64,000 nucleotides of DNA from Elymus sibiricus. Its lineage: Eukaryota > Streptophyta > Magnoliopsida > Poales > Poaceae. Every line of letters starts with the position of its first letter. The stretch's first letter is position 1. The notes beneath the pieces are model-generated. The model ran no database searches. It worked only from the letters and a program-made list of their open reading frames with translations, and was not told where the DNA came from. Positions 12,657-27,400 of this stretch are shown here, one piece after another. The position numbers and the translations under genes are program-made. The stretch covers positions 2,614,001-2,678,000 of the forward strand of contig CM077673.1 in the NCBI GenBank assembly GCA_039707655.1. The letters are read 5' to 3'.

Positions 12657-15600
12657 ATGCTATTACTCACTAATTTTGGGTCCCGGGGCGATCCAAATGT
12701 TCGGGGAACCCCGGGGTCCGCATACGGGGACCTGGCCAAAACTCGCAGATTTGGTCCATTCTTACCAGTTTTCTATGCTATTATTCACTGGTTTTTGGTA
12801 GTTGTGGTCGTCCGAACGTTCGGGGAAGCTCGGGATGCGGTTACGGGGACCTCGCCAAAACTAACAAATTTTGTCTGTTCCAGCCAGTTTTCTATGCTAT
12901 TACTCACTGATTTTGGGTCCCGGGGTGATCCAAACGTTCGGGGAACCCCGGGGTCCGCTTACGGGGACTTCGCCAAAACTCGCAGATTTTTCCATTCTTA
13001 CCAGTTTTCTGTGCTATTATTCACTATTTTTTGGTTGTCGTGGTCGTCCAAACGTTCGGGGAAGCCCGTGGACCGGTTACGGGGACCTCGCCAAAACTCA
13101 CAGATTTGGTCCATTCTTACCTGTTTTCTATGCTATTACTCAGTGATTTTGGGTCCCGAGGCGATCCAAATGTTCGGGGAATCCCGGAGTCCGCTTACTG
13201 GGACCTCGCCAAAACTCGCAGATTTTGTCCATTCTGACCAGATTTCTATGCTATTATTCACTGTTTTTTTGATGTCGTGGTCGTCCGAACATTCGGGGAA
13301 GCCCGTGGACCGGTTACGGGGACCTCGCCAAACTAGCAGATTTTGCCTGTTCTGGCCAGTTTTCTATGCTACTACTCACTAATTTTGGGTCTCGGGGCGA
13401 TCCAAAAGTTCGGGAAACCTCGGGGTCTGCTTACGAGCACCTCGCCAAAAATCGCAGATTTGGTCCATTCTGACCAGTTTTCTATGCTATTATTCACTGT
13501 TTTTTGGTTTTCGTGGTCGTCCCAACATTTGGGGATGCCCGGGGTCCGGTTACGTGGACCTCGCCAAAACTCGCAGATTTGGTCCATTCTTACCAGTTTT
13601 CTAAGCTATTATTCACTGTTTTTTGGTTGTCGTGGTCGTCCGAACGTTCGGGGAAGCCCGGGGTCCGGTTACGGGGACCTCGCAAAAACTCGAAGGTTTG
13701 GTCCATTCTTACCAGTTTTCTATGCTATTACTCACTCATTTTGGGTCCTGGGGCGATCCAAATGTTCGGGGAACCCCGGGGTCCGCTTATGGCGAGCTCG
13801 CCAAAACTCGCAGATTTTGTCCATTCTGACCAGATTTCTATGCTATCATCCACTGTTTTTCGGTAGTCGTGGTCGTCCGAACATTCGGGGAAGCCCGGGG
13901 TGCGGTTACGGGGACCTCGCCAAAACTAGTAGATTTTGTGTGTCCCGGCTAGTTTCCTATGCTATTACTCACTAATTTTGGGTCCCGGGGCGATCCAAAC
14001 GTTCGGGTAACCCCGGGGTCCGCATACGGGGACCTGGCCAAAACTCGCAGATTTGGTCCATTCTTACCAGTTTTCTATGCTATTATTCACTGGTTTTTGG
14101 TAGTTGTGGTCGTCCGAACGTTCGGGGAAGCTCGGGATGCGGTTACGGGGACCTCGCCAAAACTAGCAGATTTTGTCTGTTCCAGCCAGTTTTCTATGCT
14201 ATTACTCATTGATTTTGGGTCCCGGGGTGATCCAAACATTCGGGGAACCCCGGGACCGCTTACGGGGACTTCGCCAAAACTCGTAGATTTGGTCCGTTCT
14301 TACCAGTTTTCTGTGCTATTATTCACTGTTTTTTGGTTTTCGTGGTCGTCCAAACGTTCGGGGAAGCCCGTGGACCGGTTACGGGGACCTCGCCAAAACT
14401 CGCAGGTTTGGTCCATTCTTACCAGTTTTCTGTGCTATTATTCACTGTTTTTGGTTGTCGTGGTCGTCCGAACGTTCGGGGAAGCCCGTGGACCGGTTAC
14501 GGGGACCTCACCAAAACTCGCAGATTTGGTCCATTCTTACCTACTTTCTATGCTATTACTCACTGATTTTGGGTCCCGGGGCGATCCAAATGTTCGGGGA
14601 ACCCCGGAGTCCGCTTACCGGGACCTCGCCAAAACTTGCAGATTTTGTCCATTCTGACCAGATTTCTATGCTATTATTCACTGTTTTTTTGTTGTCGTGG
14701 TCGTCCGAACATTCGGGGAAGCCCGTGGACCGGTTACGGGGACCTCGCCAAAACAAGCAGATTTTGCCTGTTCCGGCCAGTTTTCTATGCTACTACTCAC
14801 TAATTTTGGGTCTCGGGGCGATCCAAACATTCGGGAAACCCCGAGGTCCGCTTACGAGCACCTCGCCAAAACTCGTAGATTTGGTCCATTCTGACCAGTT
14901 TTCTATGCTATTATTCACTGTTTTTGGTTGTCGTGGTCCTCCCAACATTTGGGGATGCCCGGGGTCCGGTTACGTGGACCTCGCCAAAACTCGCAGATTT
15001 GGTCCATTCTTACTAGTTTTCTAAGCTATTATTCACTTTTTTTGGTTGTCGTGGTCGTCCGAACGTTCGGGGAAGCCCGGGGTCCGGTTACGGGGACCTC
15101 GCAAAAACTCGAAGATTTGGTCCATTCTTACCAGTTTTCTATGCTATTACTCACTGATTTTTGGTGGTTGTGGTCGTCCGAACATTCGGGGAAGCCCGGG
15201 GTCCGGTTACGGGGACCTCGCAAAAACTCGAAGATTTGGTCCATTCTTACCAGTTTTCTATGCTATTACTCACTCATTTGGGGTCCCGGGGCGATTCAAA
15301 TGTTCGGGGAACCCCGGGGTCCTCTTATGGGGAGCTCGCCAAAACTCGCAGATTTTGTCCATTCTGACCAGATTTCTATGCTATCATTCACTGTTTTTCG
15401 GTAGTCGTGGTCGTCCGAACATTCGGGGAAGCCCGGGGTGCGGTTACGGGGACCTCGCCAAAACTAGCAGATTTTCTGTGTCCCGGCTAGTTTCCTATGC
15501 TATTACTCACTAATTTTGGGTCCCGGGGCGATCCAAACGTTCGGGGAACCCCGGGGTCCGCATACGGGGACCTGGCCAAAACTCGCAGATTTGGTCCATT

Positions 15601-18600
15601 CTTACCAGTTTTCTATGCTATTATTCACTGGTTTTTGGTAGTTGTGGTCGTCCGAACGTTCGGGGAAGCTCGGGATGCGGTTACGGGGACCTCGCCAAAA
15701 CTAACAAATTTTGTCTGTTCCAGCCAGTTTTCTATGCTATTACTCACTGATTTTGGGTCCCGGGGTGATCCAAACGTTCGGGGAACCCCGGGGTCCGCTT
15801 ACGGGGACTTCGCCAAAACTCGCAGATTTTTGCATTCTTACCAGTTTTCTGTGCTATTATTCACTATTTTTTGGTTGTCGTGGTCGTCCAAACGTTCGGG
15901 GAAGCCCGTGGACCGGTTACGGGGACCTCGCCAAAACTCACAGATTTGGTCCATTCTTACCTGTTTTCTATGCTATTACTCAGTGATTTTGGTTCCCGAG
16001 GCGATCCAAATGTTCGGGGAATCCCAGAGTCCGCTTACTGGGACCTCGCCAAAACTCGCAGATTTTGTCCATTCTGACCAGATTTCTATGCTATTATTCA
16101 CTGTTTTTTTTATGTCGTGGTCGTCCGAACATTCGGGGAAGCCCGTGGACCGGTTACGGGGACCTCGCCAAACTAGCAGATTTTGCCTGTTCTGGCCAGT
16201 TTTCTATGCTACTACTCACTAATTTTGGGTCTCGGGGCGATCCAAAAGTTCGGGAAACCTCGGGGTCTGCTTACGAGCACCTCGCCAAAAATCGCAGATT
16301 TGGTCCATTCTGACCAGTTTTCTATGCTATTATTCACTGTTTTTTGGTTTTCGTGGTCGTCCCAACATTTGGGGATGCCCGGGGTCCGGTTACGTGGACC
16401 TCGCCAAAACTCGCAGATTTGGTCCATTCTTACCAGTTTTCTAAGCTATTATTCACTGTTTTTTGGTTGTCGTGGTCGTCCGAACGTTCGGGGAAGCCCG
16501 GGGTCCGGTTACGGGGACCTCGCAAAAACTCGAAGATTTGGTCCATTCTTACCAGTTTTCTATGCTATTACTCACTCATTTTGGGTCCTGGGGCGATCCA
16601 AATGTTCGGGGAACCCCGGGGTCCGCTTATGGCGAGCTCGCCAAAACTCGCAGATTTTGTCCATTCTGACCAGATTTCTATGCTATCATCCACTGTTTTT
16701 CGGTAGTCGTGGTCGTCCGAACATTCGGGGAAGCCCGGGGTGCGGTTACGGGGACCTCGCCAAAACTAGTAGATTTTGTGTGTCCCGGCTAGTTTCCTAT
16801 GCTATTACTCACTAATTTTGGGTCCCGGGGCGATCCAAACGTTCGGGTAACCCCGGGGTCCGCATACGGGGACCTGGCCAAAACTCGCAGATTTGGTCCA
16901 TTCTTACCAGTTTTCTATCCTATTATTCACTGGTTTTTGGTAGTTGTGGTCGTCCGAACGTTCGGGGAAGCTCGGGATGCGGTTACGGGGACCTCGCCAA
17001 AACTAGCAGATTTTGTCTGTTCCAGCCAGTTTTCTATGCTATTACTCATTGATTTTGGGTCCCGGGGTGATCCAAACATTCGGGGAACCCCGGGACCGCT
17101 TACGGGGACTTCGCCAAAACTCGTAGATTTGGTCCGTTCTTACCAGTTTTCTGTGCTATTATTCACTGTTTTTTGGTTTTCGTGGTCGTCCAAACGTTCG
17201 GGGAAGCCCGTGGACCGGTTACGGGGACCTCGCCAAAACTCGCAGGTTTGGTCCATTCTTACCAGTTTTCTGTGCTATTATTCACTGTTTTTGGTTGTCG
17301 TGGTCGTCCGAACGTTCGGGGAAGCCCGTGGACCGGTTACGGGGACCTCACCAAAACTCGCAGATTTGGTCCATTCTTACCTGTTTTCTATGCTATTACT
17401 CACTGATTTTGGGTCCCGGGGCGATCCAAATGTTCGGGGAACCCCGGAGTCCGCTTACCGGGACCTCGCCAAAACTTGCAGATTTTGTCCATTCTGACCA
17501 GATTTCTATGCTATTATTCACTGTTTTTTTGTTGTCGTGGTCGTCCGAACATTCGGGGAAGCCCGTGGACCGGTTACGGGGACCTCGCCAAAACAAGCAG
17601 ATTTTGCCTGTTCCGGCCAGTTTTCTATGCTACTACTCACTAATTTTGGGTCTCGGGGCGATCCAAACATTCGGGAAACCCCGAGGTCCGCTTACGAGCA
17701 CCTCGCCAAAACTCGCAGATTTGGTCCATTCTGACCAGTTTTCTATGCTATTATTCACTGTTTTTGGTTGTCGTGGTCGTCCCAAAATTTGGGGATGCCC
17801 GGGGTCCGGTTACGTGGACCTCGCCAAAACTCGCAGATTTGGTCCATTCTTACCAGTTTTCTAAGCTATTATTCACTTTTTTTGGTTGTCGTGGTCGTCC
17901 GAACGTTCGGGGAAGCCCGGGGTCCGGTTACGGGGACCTCGCAAAAACTCGAAGATTTGGTCCATTCTTACCAGTTTTCTATGCTATTACTCACTGATTT
18001 TTGGTGGTTGTGGTCGTCCGAACATTCGGGGAAGCCCGGGGTCCGGTTACGGGGACCTCGCAAAAACTCGAAGATTTGGTCCATTCTTACCAGTTTTCTA
18101 TGCTATTACTCACTCATTTGGGGTCCCGGGGCGATTCAAATGTTCGGGGAACCCCGGGGTCCTCTTATGGGGAGCTCGCCAAAACTCGCAGATTTTGTCC
18201 ATTCTGACCAGATTTCTATGCTATCATTCACTGTTTTTCGGTAGTCGTGGTCGTCCGAACATTCGGGGAAGCCCGGGGTGCGGTTACGGGGACCTCGCCA
18301 AAACTAGCAGATTTTCTGTGTCCCGGCTAGTTTCCTATGCTATTACTCACTAATTTTGGGTCCCGGGGCGATCCAAACGTTCGGGGAACCCCGGGGTCCG
18401 CATACGGGGACCTGGCCAAAACTCGCAGATTTGGTCCATTCTTACCAGTTTTCTATGCTATTATTCACTGGTTTTTGGTAGTTGTGGTCGTCCGAACGTT
18501 CGGGGAAGCTCGGGATGCGGTTACGGGGACCTCGCCAAAACTAACAAATTTTGTCTGTTCCAGCCAGTTTTCTATGCTATTACTCACTGATTTTGGGTCC

Positions 18601-21176
18601 CGGGGTGATCCAAACGTTCGGGGAACCCCGGGGTCCGCTTACGGGGACTTCGCCAAAACTCGCAGATTTTTGCATTCTTACCAGTTTTCTGTGCTATTAT
18701 TCACTATTTTTTGGTTGTCGTGGTCGTCCAAACGTTCGGGGAAGCCCGTGGACCGGTTACGGGGACCTCGCCAAAACTCACAGATTTGGTCCATTCTTAC
18801 CTGTTTTCTATGCTATTACTCAGTGATTTTGGTTCCCGAGGCGATCCAAATGTTCGGGGAATCCCAGAGTCCGCTTACTGGGACCTCGCCAAAACTCGCA
18901 GATTTTGTCCATTCTGACCAGATTTCTATGCTATTATTCACTGTTTTTTTTATGTCGTGGTCGTCCGAACATTCGGGGAAGCCCGTGGACCGGTTACGGG
19001 GACCTCGCCAAACTAGCAGATTTTGCCTGTTCTGGCCAGTTTTCTATGCTACTACTCACTAATTTTGGGTCTCGGGGCGATCCAAAAGTTCGGGAAACCT
19101 CGGGGTCTGCTTACGAGCACCTCGCCAAAAATCGCAGATTTGGTCCATTCTGACCAGTTTTCTATGCTATTATTCACTGTTTTTTGGTTTTCGTGGTCGT
19201 CCCAACATTTGGGGATGCCCGGGGTCCGGTTACGTGGACCTCGCCAAAACTCGCAGATTTGGTCCATTCTTACCAGTTTTCTAAGCTATTATTCACTGTT
19301 TTTTGGTTGTCGTGGTCGTCCGAACGTTCGGGGAAGCCCGGGGTCCGGTTACGGGGACCTCGCAAAAACTCGAAGATTTGGTCCATTCTTACCAGTTTTC
19401 TATGCTATTACTCACTCATTTTGGGTCCTGGGGCGATCCAAATGTTCGGGGAACCCCGGGGTCCGCTTATGGCGAGCTCGCCAAAACTCGCAGATTTTGT
19501 CCATTCTGACCAGATTTCTATGCTATCATCCACTGTTTTTCGGTAGTCGTGGTCGTCCGAACATTCGGGGAAGCCCGGGGTGCGGTTACGGGGACCTCGC
19601 CAAAACTAGTAGATTTTGTGTGTCCCGGCTAGTTTCCTATGCTATTACTCACTAATTTTGGGTCCCGGGGCGATCCAAACGTTCGGGTAACCCCGGGGTC
19701 CGCATACGGGGACCTGGCCAAAACTCGCAGATTTGGTCCATTCTTACCAGTTTTCTATCCTATTATTCACTGGTTTTTGGTAGTTGTGGTCGTCCGAACG
19801 TTCGGGGAAGCTCGGGATGCGGTTACGGGGACCTCGCCAAAACTAGCAGATTTTGTCTGTTCCAGCCAGTTTTCTATGCTATTACTCATTGATTTTGGGT
19901 CCCGGGGTGATCCAAACATTCGGGGAACCCCGGGACCGCTTACGGGGACTTCGCCAAAACTCGTAGATTTGGTCCGTTCTTACCAGTTTTCTGTGCTATT
20001 ATTCACTGTTTTTTGGTTTTCGTGGTCGTCCAAACGTTCGGGGAAGCCCGTGGACCGGTTACGGGGACCTCGCCAAAACTCGCAGGTTTGGTCCATTCTT
20101 ACCAGTTTTCTGTGCTATTATTCACTGTTTTTGGTTGTCGTGGTCGTCCGAACGTTCGGGGAAGCCCGTGGACCGGTTACGGGGACCTCACCAAAACTCG
20201 CAGATTTGGTCCATTCTTACCTGTTTTCTATGCTATTACTCACTGATTTTGGGTCCCGGGGCGATCCAAATGTTCGGGGAACCCCGGAGTCCGCTTACCG
20301 GGACCTCGCCAAAACTTGCAGATTTTGTCCATTCTGACCAGATTTCTATGCTATTATTCACTGTTTTTTTGTTGTCGTGGTCGTCCGAACATTCGGGGAA
20401 GCCCGTGGACCGGTTACGGGGACCTCGCCAAAACAAGCAGATTTTGCCTGTTCCGGCCAGTTTTCTATGCTACTACTCACTAATTTTGGGTCTCGGGGCG
20501 ATCCAAACATTCGGGAAACCCCGAGGTCCGCTTACGAGCACCTCGCCAAAACTCGCAGATTTGGTCCATTCTGACCAGTTTTCTATGCTATTATTCACTG
20601 TTTTTGGTTGTCGTGGTCGTCCCAAAATTTGGGGATGCCCGGGGTCCGGTTACGTGGACCTCGCCAAAACTCGCAGATTTGGTCCATTCTTACCAGTTTT
20701 CTAAGCTATTATTCACTTTTTTTGGTTGTCGTGGTCGTCCGAACGTTCGGGGAAGCCCGGGGTCCGGTTACGGGGACCTCGCAAAAACTCGAAGATTTGG
20801 TCCATTCTTACCAGTTTTCTATGCTATTACTCACTGATTTTTGGTGGTTGTGGTCGTCCGAACATTCGGGGAAGCCCGGGGTCCGGTTACGGGGACCTCG
20901 CAAAAACTCGAAGATTTGGTCCATTCTTACCAGTTTTCTATGCTATTACTCACTCATTTTGGGTCCCGGGGCGATCCAAATGTTCGGGGAACCCCGGGGT
21001 CCTCTTATGGGGAGCTCGCCAAAACTCGCAGATTTTGTCCATTCTGACCAGATTTCTATGCTATCATTCACTGTTTTTCGGTAGTCGTGGTCGTCCGAAC
21101 ATTCGGGGAAGCCCGGGGTGCGGTTACGGGGACCTCGCCAAAACTAGCAGATTTTCTGTGTCCCGGCTAGTTTCCT
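12657..21176. repeat. Three 24-mer super-units (2840 bp)
   Basis: Markers at 12657, 13959, 15497, 16799, 18337, 19639 and 21177 alternate 1302 and 1538 bp, giving a 2840-bp super-unit of 24 monomers repeated three times. The second and third copies (15497-18336, 18337-21176) share private marks absent elsewhere: TATCCTATTATTCACT at 16917 and 19757, TTTTTGCATTC near 15828 and 18668, and CCCAAAATTTGGGG near 17782 and 20622. The first copy lacks these. Confidence 0.92.
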
Positions 21177-23304
21177 ATGCTATTACTCACTAATTTTGGG
21201 TCCCGGTGCGATCCAAACGTTCGGGGAACCCCGGGGTCCGCATACGGGGACCTGGCCAAAACTCGCAGATTTGGTCCATTCTTACCAGTTTTCTATGCTA
21301 TTATTCACTGGTTTTTGGTAGTTGTGGTCGTCCGAACGTTCGGGGAAGCTCGGGATGCGGTTACGGGGACCTCGCCAAAACTAACAAATTTTGTCTGTTC
21401 CAGCCAGTTTTCTATGCTATTACTCACTGATTTTGGGTCCCGGGGTGATCCAAACGTTCGGGGAACCCCGGGGTCCGCTTACGGGGACTTCGCCAAAACT
21501 CGCAGATTTTTCCATTCTTACCAGTTTTCTGTGCTATTATTCACTATTTTTTGGTTGTCGTGGTCGTCCAAACGTTCGGGGAAGCCCGTGGACCGGTTAC
21601 GGGGACCTCGCCAAAACTCACAGATTTGGTCCATTCTTACTTGTTTTCTATGCTATTACTCAGTGATTTTGGTTCCCGAGGCGATCCAAATGTTCGGGGA
21701 ATCCCGGAGTCCGCTTACTGGGACCTCGCCAAAACTCGCAGATTTTGTCCATTCTGACCAGATTTCTATGCTATTATTCACTGTTTTTTTGATGTCGTGG
21801 TCGTCCGAACATTCGGGGAAGCCCGTGGACCGGTTACGGGGACCTCGCCAAACTAGCAGATTTTGCCTGTTCTGGCCAGTTTTCTATGCTACTACTCACT
21901 AATTTTGGGTCTCGGGGCGATCCAAAAGTTCGGGAAACCTCGGGGTCTGCTTACGAGCACCTCGCCAAAAATCGCAGATTTGGTCCATTCTGACCAGTTT
22001 TCTATGCTATTACTCATTGATTTTGGGTCCCGGGGTGATCCAAACATTCGGCGAACCCCGGGGTCCGCTTATGGGGACTTCGCCAAAACTCGTAGATTTG
22101 GTCCGTTCTTACCAGTTTTCTGTGCTATTATTCACCGTTTTTTGGTTGTCGTGGTCGTCCAAACGTTCGGGGAAGCCCGTGGACCGGTTACGGGGACCTC
22201 GCTAAAACTCGCAGGTTTGGTCCATTCTTACCAGTTTTCTGTGCTATTATTCACTGTTTTTGGTTGTCGTGGTCGTCCGAACGTTCGGGGAAGCCCGTGG
22301 ACCGGTTACAGGGACCTCACCAAAACTCGCAGATTTGGTCCATTCTTACCAGTTTTCTGTGCAATTATTCACTGTTTTTGGTTGTCGTGGTCGTCCGAAC
22401 GTTCGGGGAAGCCCGTGGACCGGTTATGGGGACCTCGCCAAAACTCGCAGATTTGGTCCATTCTTACCTGTTTTCTATGCTATTACTCACTCATTTTGGG
22501 TCCCGGGGCGATCCAAATGTTCGGGGAACCCCGGAGTCCGCATACGGGGACCTGGCCAAAACTCGCAGATTTGGTCCATTCTGACCAGATTTCTATGCTA
22601 TTATTCACTGTTATTTTGTTGTCGTGGTCGTCCGAACATTCGGGGAAGCCCGTGGACCGGTTCCGGAAACCTCGCCAAACTAGCAGATTTTGCCTGTTCC
22701 GGCTAGTTTTCTATGCTACTACTCACTAATTTTGGGTCTCGGGGCGATCCAAAAGTTTGGGAAACCCCGGGGTCTGCTTACAAGCACCTCGCCAAAACTC
22801 GCAGATTTGGTCCATTCTGACCAGTTTTCTATGCTATTATTCACTGTTTTTGGTTGTCGTGGTCGTCCCAACATTTGGGGATGCCCGGGGTCCGGTTACG
22901 TGGACCTCGCCAAAACTCGCAGATTTGGTCCATTCTTACCAGTTTTCTAAGCTATTATTCACTGTTTTTTGGTTGTCGTGGTCGTCCGAACGTTCGGGGA
23001 AGCCCGGGGTCCGGTTACGGGGACCTCGCAAAAACTCGAAGATTTGGTCCATTCTTACCAGTTTTCTATGCTATTACTCACTCATTTTGGGTCCCGGGGC
23101 GATCCAAATGTTGGGGGAACCCCGGGGTCCTCTTATGGGGAGCTCGCCAAAACTCGCAGATTTTGTTCATTCTGACCAGATTTCTATGCTATCATTCACT
23201 GTTTTTCGGTAGTCGTGGTCGTCAGAACATTCGGGGAAGCCCGGGGTGCGGTTACGGGGACCTCGCCAAAACTAGCAGATTTTGTGTGTCCCGGCTAGTT
23301 TCCT
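21177..23304. repeat. 18-mer higher-order unit (2128 bp)
   Basis: Markers at 21177 and 23305 are 2128 bp apart. The left part follows the preceding super-unit, including TTTTCTGTGTCCCGG. From about 22005 it switches by an internal junction to monomers with their own variants, such as CGGCGAACCCC near 22050, GGTTCCGGAAACC near 22660 and TATGGGGACC. It looks like a recombinant unit made from two sources. Confidence 0.82.
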
Positions 23305-24487
23305 ATGCTATTACTCACTAATTTTGGGTCCCGGGGCGATCCAAACGTTCGGGGAACCCCGGGGTTCGCATACGGGGACCTGGCCAAAACTCGCAGATTT
23401 GGTCCATTCTTACCAGTATTCTATGCTATTATTCACTGGTTTTTGGTAGTTGTGGTCGCCCGAACGTTCGGGGAAGCTCGGGATGCGGCTACGGGGACCT
23501 CGCCAAAACTAACAAATTTTGTCTGTTCCAGCCAGTTTTCTATGCTATTACTCACTGATTTTGGGTCCCGGGGTGATCCAAACGTTCGGGGAACCCCGGG
23601 GTCCGCTTACGGGGACTTCGCCAAAACTCGCAGATTGTTCCATTCTTACCAGTTTTCTGTGCTATTATTCACTGTTTTTTGGTTGTCGTGGTCGTCCAAA
23701 CGTTCGGGGAAGCCCGTGGACCGGTTACGGGGACCTCGCCAAAACACACAGATTTGGTCCATTCTTACCTGTTTTCTATGCTATTACTCAGTGATTTTGG
23801 TTCCCGAGGCGATCGAAATGTTCGGGGAACCCCGGAGTCCGCTTACTGGGACCTCGCCAAAACTCACAGATTTTGTCCATTCTGACCAGATTTCTATGCT
23901 ATTATTCACTGTTTTTTTGTTGTCGTGGTCGTCCGAACATTCGGGGAAGCCCGTGGACCGGTTACGGGGACCTCGCCAAACTAGCAGATTTTGCCTGTCC
24001 CGGCCAGTTTTTTAGGCTACTACTCACTAATTTTGGGTCTCGGGGCGATCCAAAAGTTCGGGAAACCCCGGGGTCTGCTTACGAGCACCTCGCCAAAACT
24101 CGCAGATTTGGTCCATTCTTACCAGTTTTCTAAGCTATTATTCACTGTTTTTTGGTGGTTGTGGTCGTCCGAACATTCGGGGAAGCCCGGGGTCCGGTTA
24201 CGGGGACCTCGCAAAAACTCGAAGATTTGGTCCATTCTTACCAGTTTTCTATGCTATTACTCACTCATTTTGGGTCCCGGGGCGATCCAAATGTTCGGGG
24301 AACCCCGGGGTCCGCTTATGGGGAGCTCGCCAAAACTCGCAGATTTTGTCCATTCTGACCAGATTTCTATGCTATCATTCACTGTTTTTCGGTAGTCGTG
24401 GTCGTCCGAACATTCGGGGAAGCCCGGGGTGCGGTTACGGGGACCTCGCCAAAACTAGCAGATTTTGTGTGTCCCGGCTAGTTTCCT
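23305..24487. repeat. 10-mer higher-order unit (1183 bp)
   Basis: Markers at 23305 and 24488 are 1183 bp apart. Private marks CCAGTATTCTATG (23413) and GTGGTCGCCCGAAC (about 23453) reappear exactly 2010 bp later. This unit is therefore the left arm of a tandem duplication. Confidence 0.87.
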
Positions 24488-27400
24488 ATGCTATTACTCA
24501 CTAATTTTGGGTCCCGGGGCGATCCAAACGTTCGGGGAACCCCGGGGTCCGCATACGGGGACCTGGCCAAAACTCGCAGATTTGGTCCATTCTTACCAGT
24601 TTTCTATGCTATTATTCACTGGTTTTTGGTAGTCGTGGTCGTCCGAACGTTCGGGGAAGCTCGGGATGCGGTTACGGGGACCTCGCCAAAACTAACAAAT
24701 TTTGTCTGTTCCAGTCAGTTTTCTATGCTATTACTCACTGATTTTGGGTCCCGGGGTGATCCAAACGTTCGGGGAACCCCGGGGTCCGCTTACGGGGACT
24801 TCGCCAAAACTCGCAGATTGTTCCGTTCTTACTAGTTTTCTGTGCTATTATTCACTGTTTTTTGGTTGTCATGGTCGTCCAAACGTTCGGGGAAGCCCGT
24901 GGACCGGTTACGGGGACCTCGCGAAAACTCACAGATTTGGTCCATTCTTACCTGTTTTCTATGCTATTACTCAGTGATTTTGGTTGTCGTGGTCGTCCGA
25001 ACGGTCGGGGAAGCCCGTGGACCGGTTACTGGGACCTCGCCAAAACTTGCAGATTTTTTCCATTCTGACCAGATTTCTATGCTATTATTCACTGTTTTTT
25101 TGTTGTCATGGTCGTCCGAACATTCGGGGAAGCCCATGGACCGGTTACGGGGACCTCGCCAAACTAGCAGATTTTGCCTGTTCCGGCCAGTTTTCTATGC
25201 TACTACTCACTAATTTTGGTTCTAGGGGTGATCCAAAAGTTCGGGAAACCCCGGGGTCTGCTTACGAGCACCTCGCCAAAACTCGCAGATTTCGTCCATT
25301 CTGACCAGTTTTCTATGCTATTATTCACTGTTTTTGGTTGTCGTCGTCGTCCCAACATTTGGGGATGCCCGGGGTCCGGTTACGTGGACCTCGCCAAAAC
25401 TCGCAGATTTGGTCCATTCTTACCAGTATTCTATGCTATTATTCACTGGTTTTTGGTAGTTGTGGTCGCCCGAACGTTCGGGGAAGCTCGGGATGCGGTT
25501 ACGGGGACCTCGCCAAAACTAACAAATTTTGTCTGTTCCAGCCAGTTTTCTATGCTATTACTCACTGATTTTGGGTCCCGGGGTGATCCAAACGTTCGGG
25601 GAACCCCGGGGTCCACTTACGGGGACTTCGCCAAAACTCGCAGATTGTTCCATTCTTACCAGTTTTCTGTGCTATTATTCACTATTTTTTGGTTGTCGTG
25701 GTCGTCCAAACGTTCGGGGAAGCCCATGGACCGGTTACGGGGACCTCGCCAAAACACACAGATTTGGTCCATTCTTACCTGTTTTCTATGCTATTACTCA
25801 GTGATTTTGGTTCCCGAGGCGATCGAAATGTTCGGGGAACCCCGGAGTCCGCTTACTGGGACCTCGCCAAAACTCACAGATTTTGTCCATTCTGACCAGA
25901 TTTCTATGCTATTATTCACTGTTTTTTTGTTGTCGTGGTCGTCCGAACATTTGGGGAAGCCCGTGGACCGGTTACGGGGACCTCGCCAAACTAGCAGATT
26001 TTGCCTGTTCCGGCCAGTTTTCTAGGCTACTACTCACTAATTTTGGGTCTCGGGGCGATCCAAAAGTTCGGGAAACCCCGGGGTCTGCTTACGAGCACCT
26101 CGCCAAAACTCGCAGATTTGGTCCATTCTTACCAGTTTTCTAAGCTATTATTCACTGTTTTTTGGTGGTTGTGGTCGTCCGAACATTCGGGGAAGCCCGG
26201 GGTCCGGTTACGGGGACCTCGCAAAAACTCGAAGATTTGGTCCATTCTTACCAGTTTTCTATGCTATTACTCACTCATTTTGGGTCCCGGGGCGATCCAA
26301 ATGTTCGGGGAACCCCGGGGTCCGCTTATGGGGAGCTCGCCAAAACTCGCATATTTTGTCCATTCTGACCAGATTTCTATGCTATCATTCACTGTTTTTC
26401 GGTAGTCGTGGTCGTCCGAATATTCGGGGAAGCCCGGGGTGCGGTTACGGGGACCTCGCCAAAACTAGCAGATTTTGTGTGTCCCGGCTAGTTTCCTATG
26501 CTATTACTCACTAATTTTGGGTCCCGGGGCGATCCAAACGTTCGGGGAACCCCGGGGTCCGCATACGGGGACCTGGCCAAAAGTCGCAGATTTGGTCCAT
26601 TCTTACCAGTTTTCTATGCTATTATTCACTGGTTTTTGGTAGTTGTGGTCGTCCGAACGTTCGGGGAAGCCCGGGATGCGGTTACGGGGACCTCGCCAAA
26701 ACTAACAAATTTTGTCTGTTCCAGCCAGTTTTCTATGCTATTACTCACTGATTTTGGGTCCCGGGGTGATCCAAACGTTCGGGGAACCCCGGGGTCCGCT
26801 TACGGGGACTTCGCCAAAACTCGCAGATTGTTCCGTTCTTACTAGTTTTCTGTGCTATTATTCACTGTTTTTTGGTTGTCGTGGTCGTCCAAACGTTCAG
26901 GGAAGCCCGTGGACCGGTTACGGGGACCTCGCCAAAACTCACAGATTTGGTCCATTCTTACCTGTTTTCTATGCTATTACTCAGTGATTTTGGTTGTCGT
27001 GGTCGTCCGAACGGTCGGGGAAGCCCGTGGACCGGTTACTGGGACCTCGCCAAAACTTGCAGATTTTTTCCATTCTGACCAGATTTCTATGCTATTATTC
27101 ACTGTTTTTTTGTTGTCATGGTCGTCCGAACATTCGGGGAAGCCCATGGACCGGTTACGGGGACCTCGCCAAACTAGCAGATTTTGCCTGTTCCGGCCAG
27201 TTTTCTATGCTACTACTCACTAATTTTGGTTCTCGGGGTGATCCAAAAGTTCGGGAAACCCCGGGGTCTGCTTACGAGCACCTCGCCAAAACTCGCAGAT
27301 TTGGTCCATTCTGACCAGTTTTCTATGCTATTATTCACTGTTTTTGGTTGTCGTCGTCGTCCCAACATTTGGGGATGCCCGGGGTCCGGTTACGTGGACC

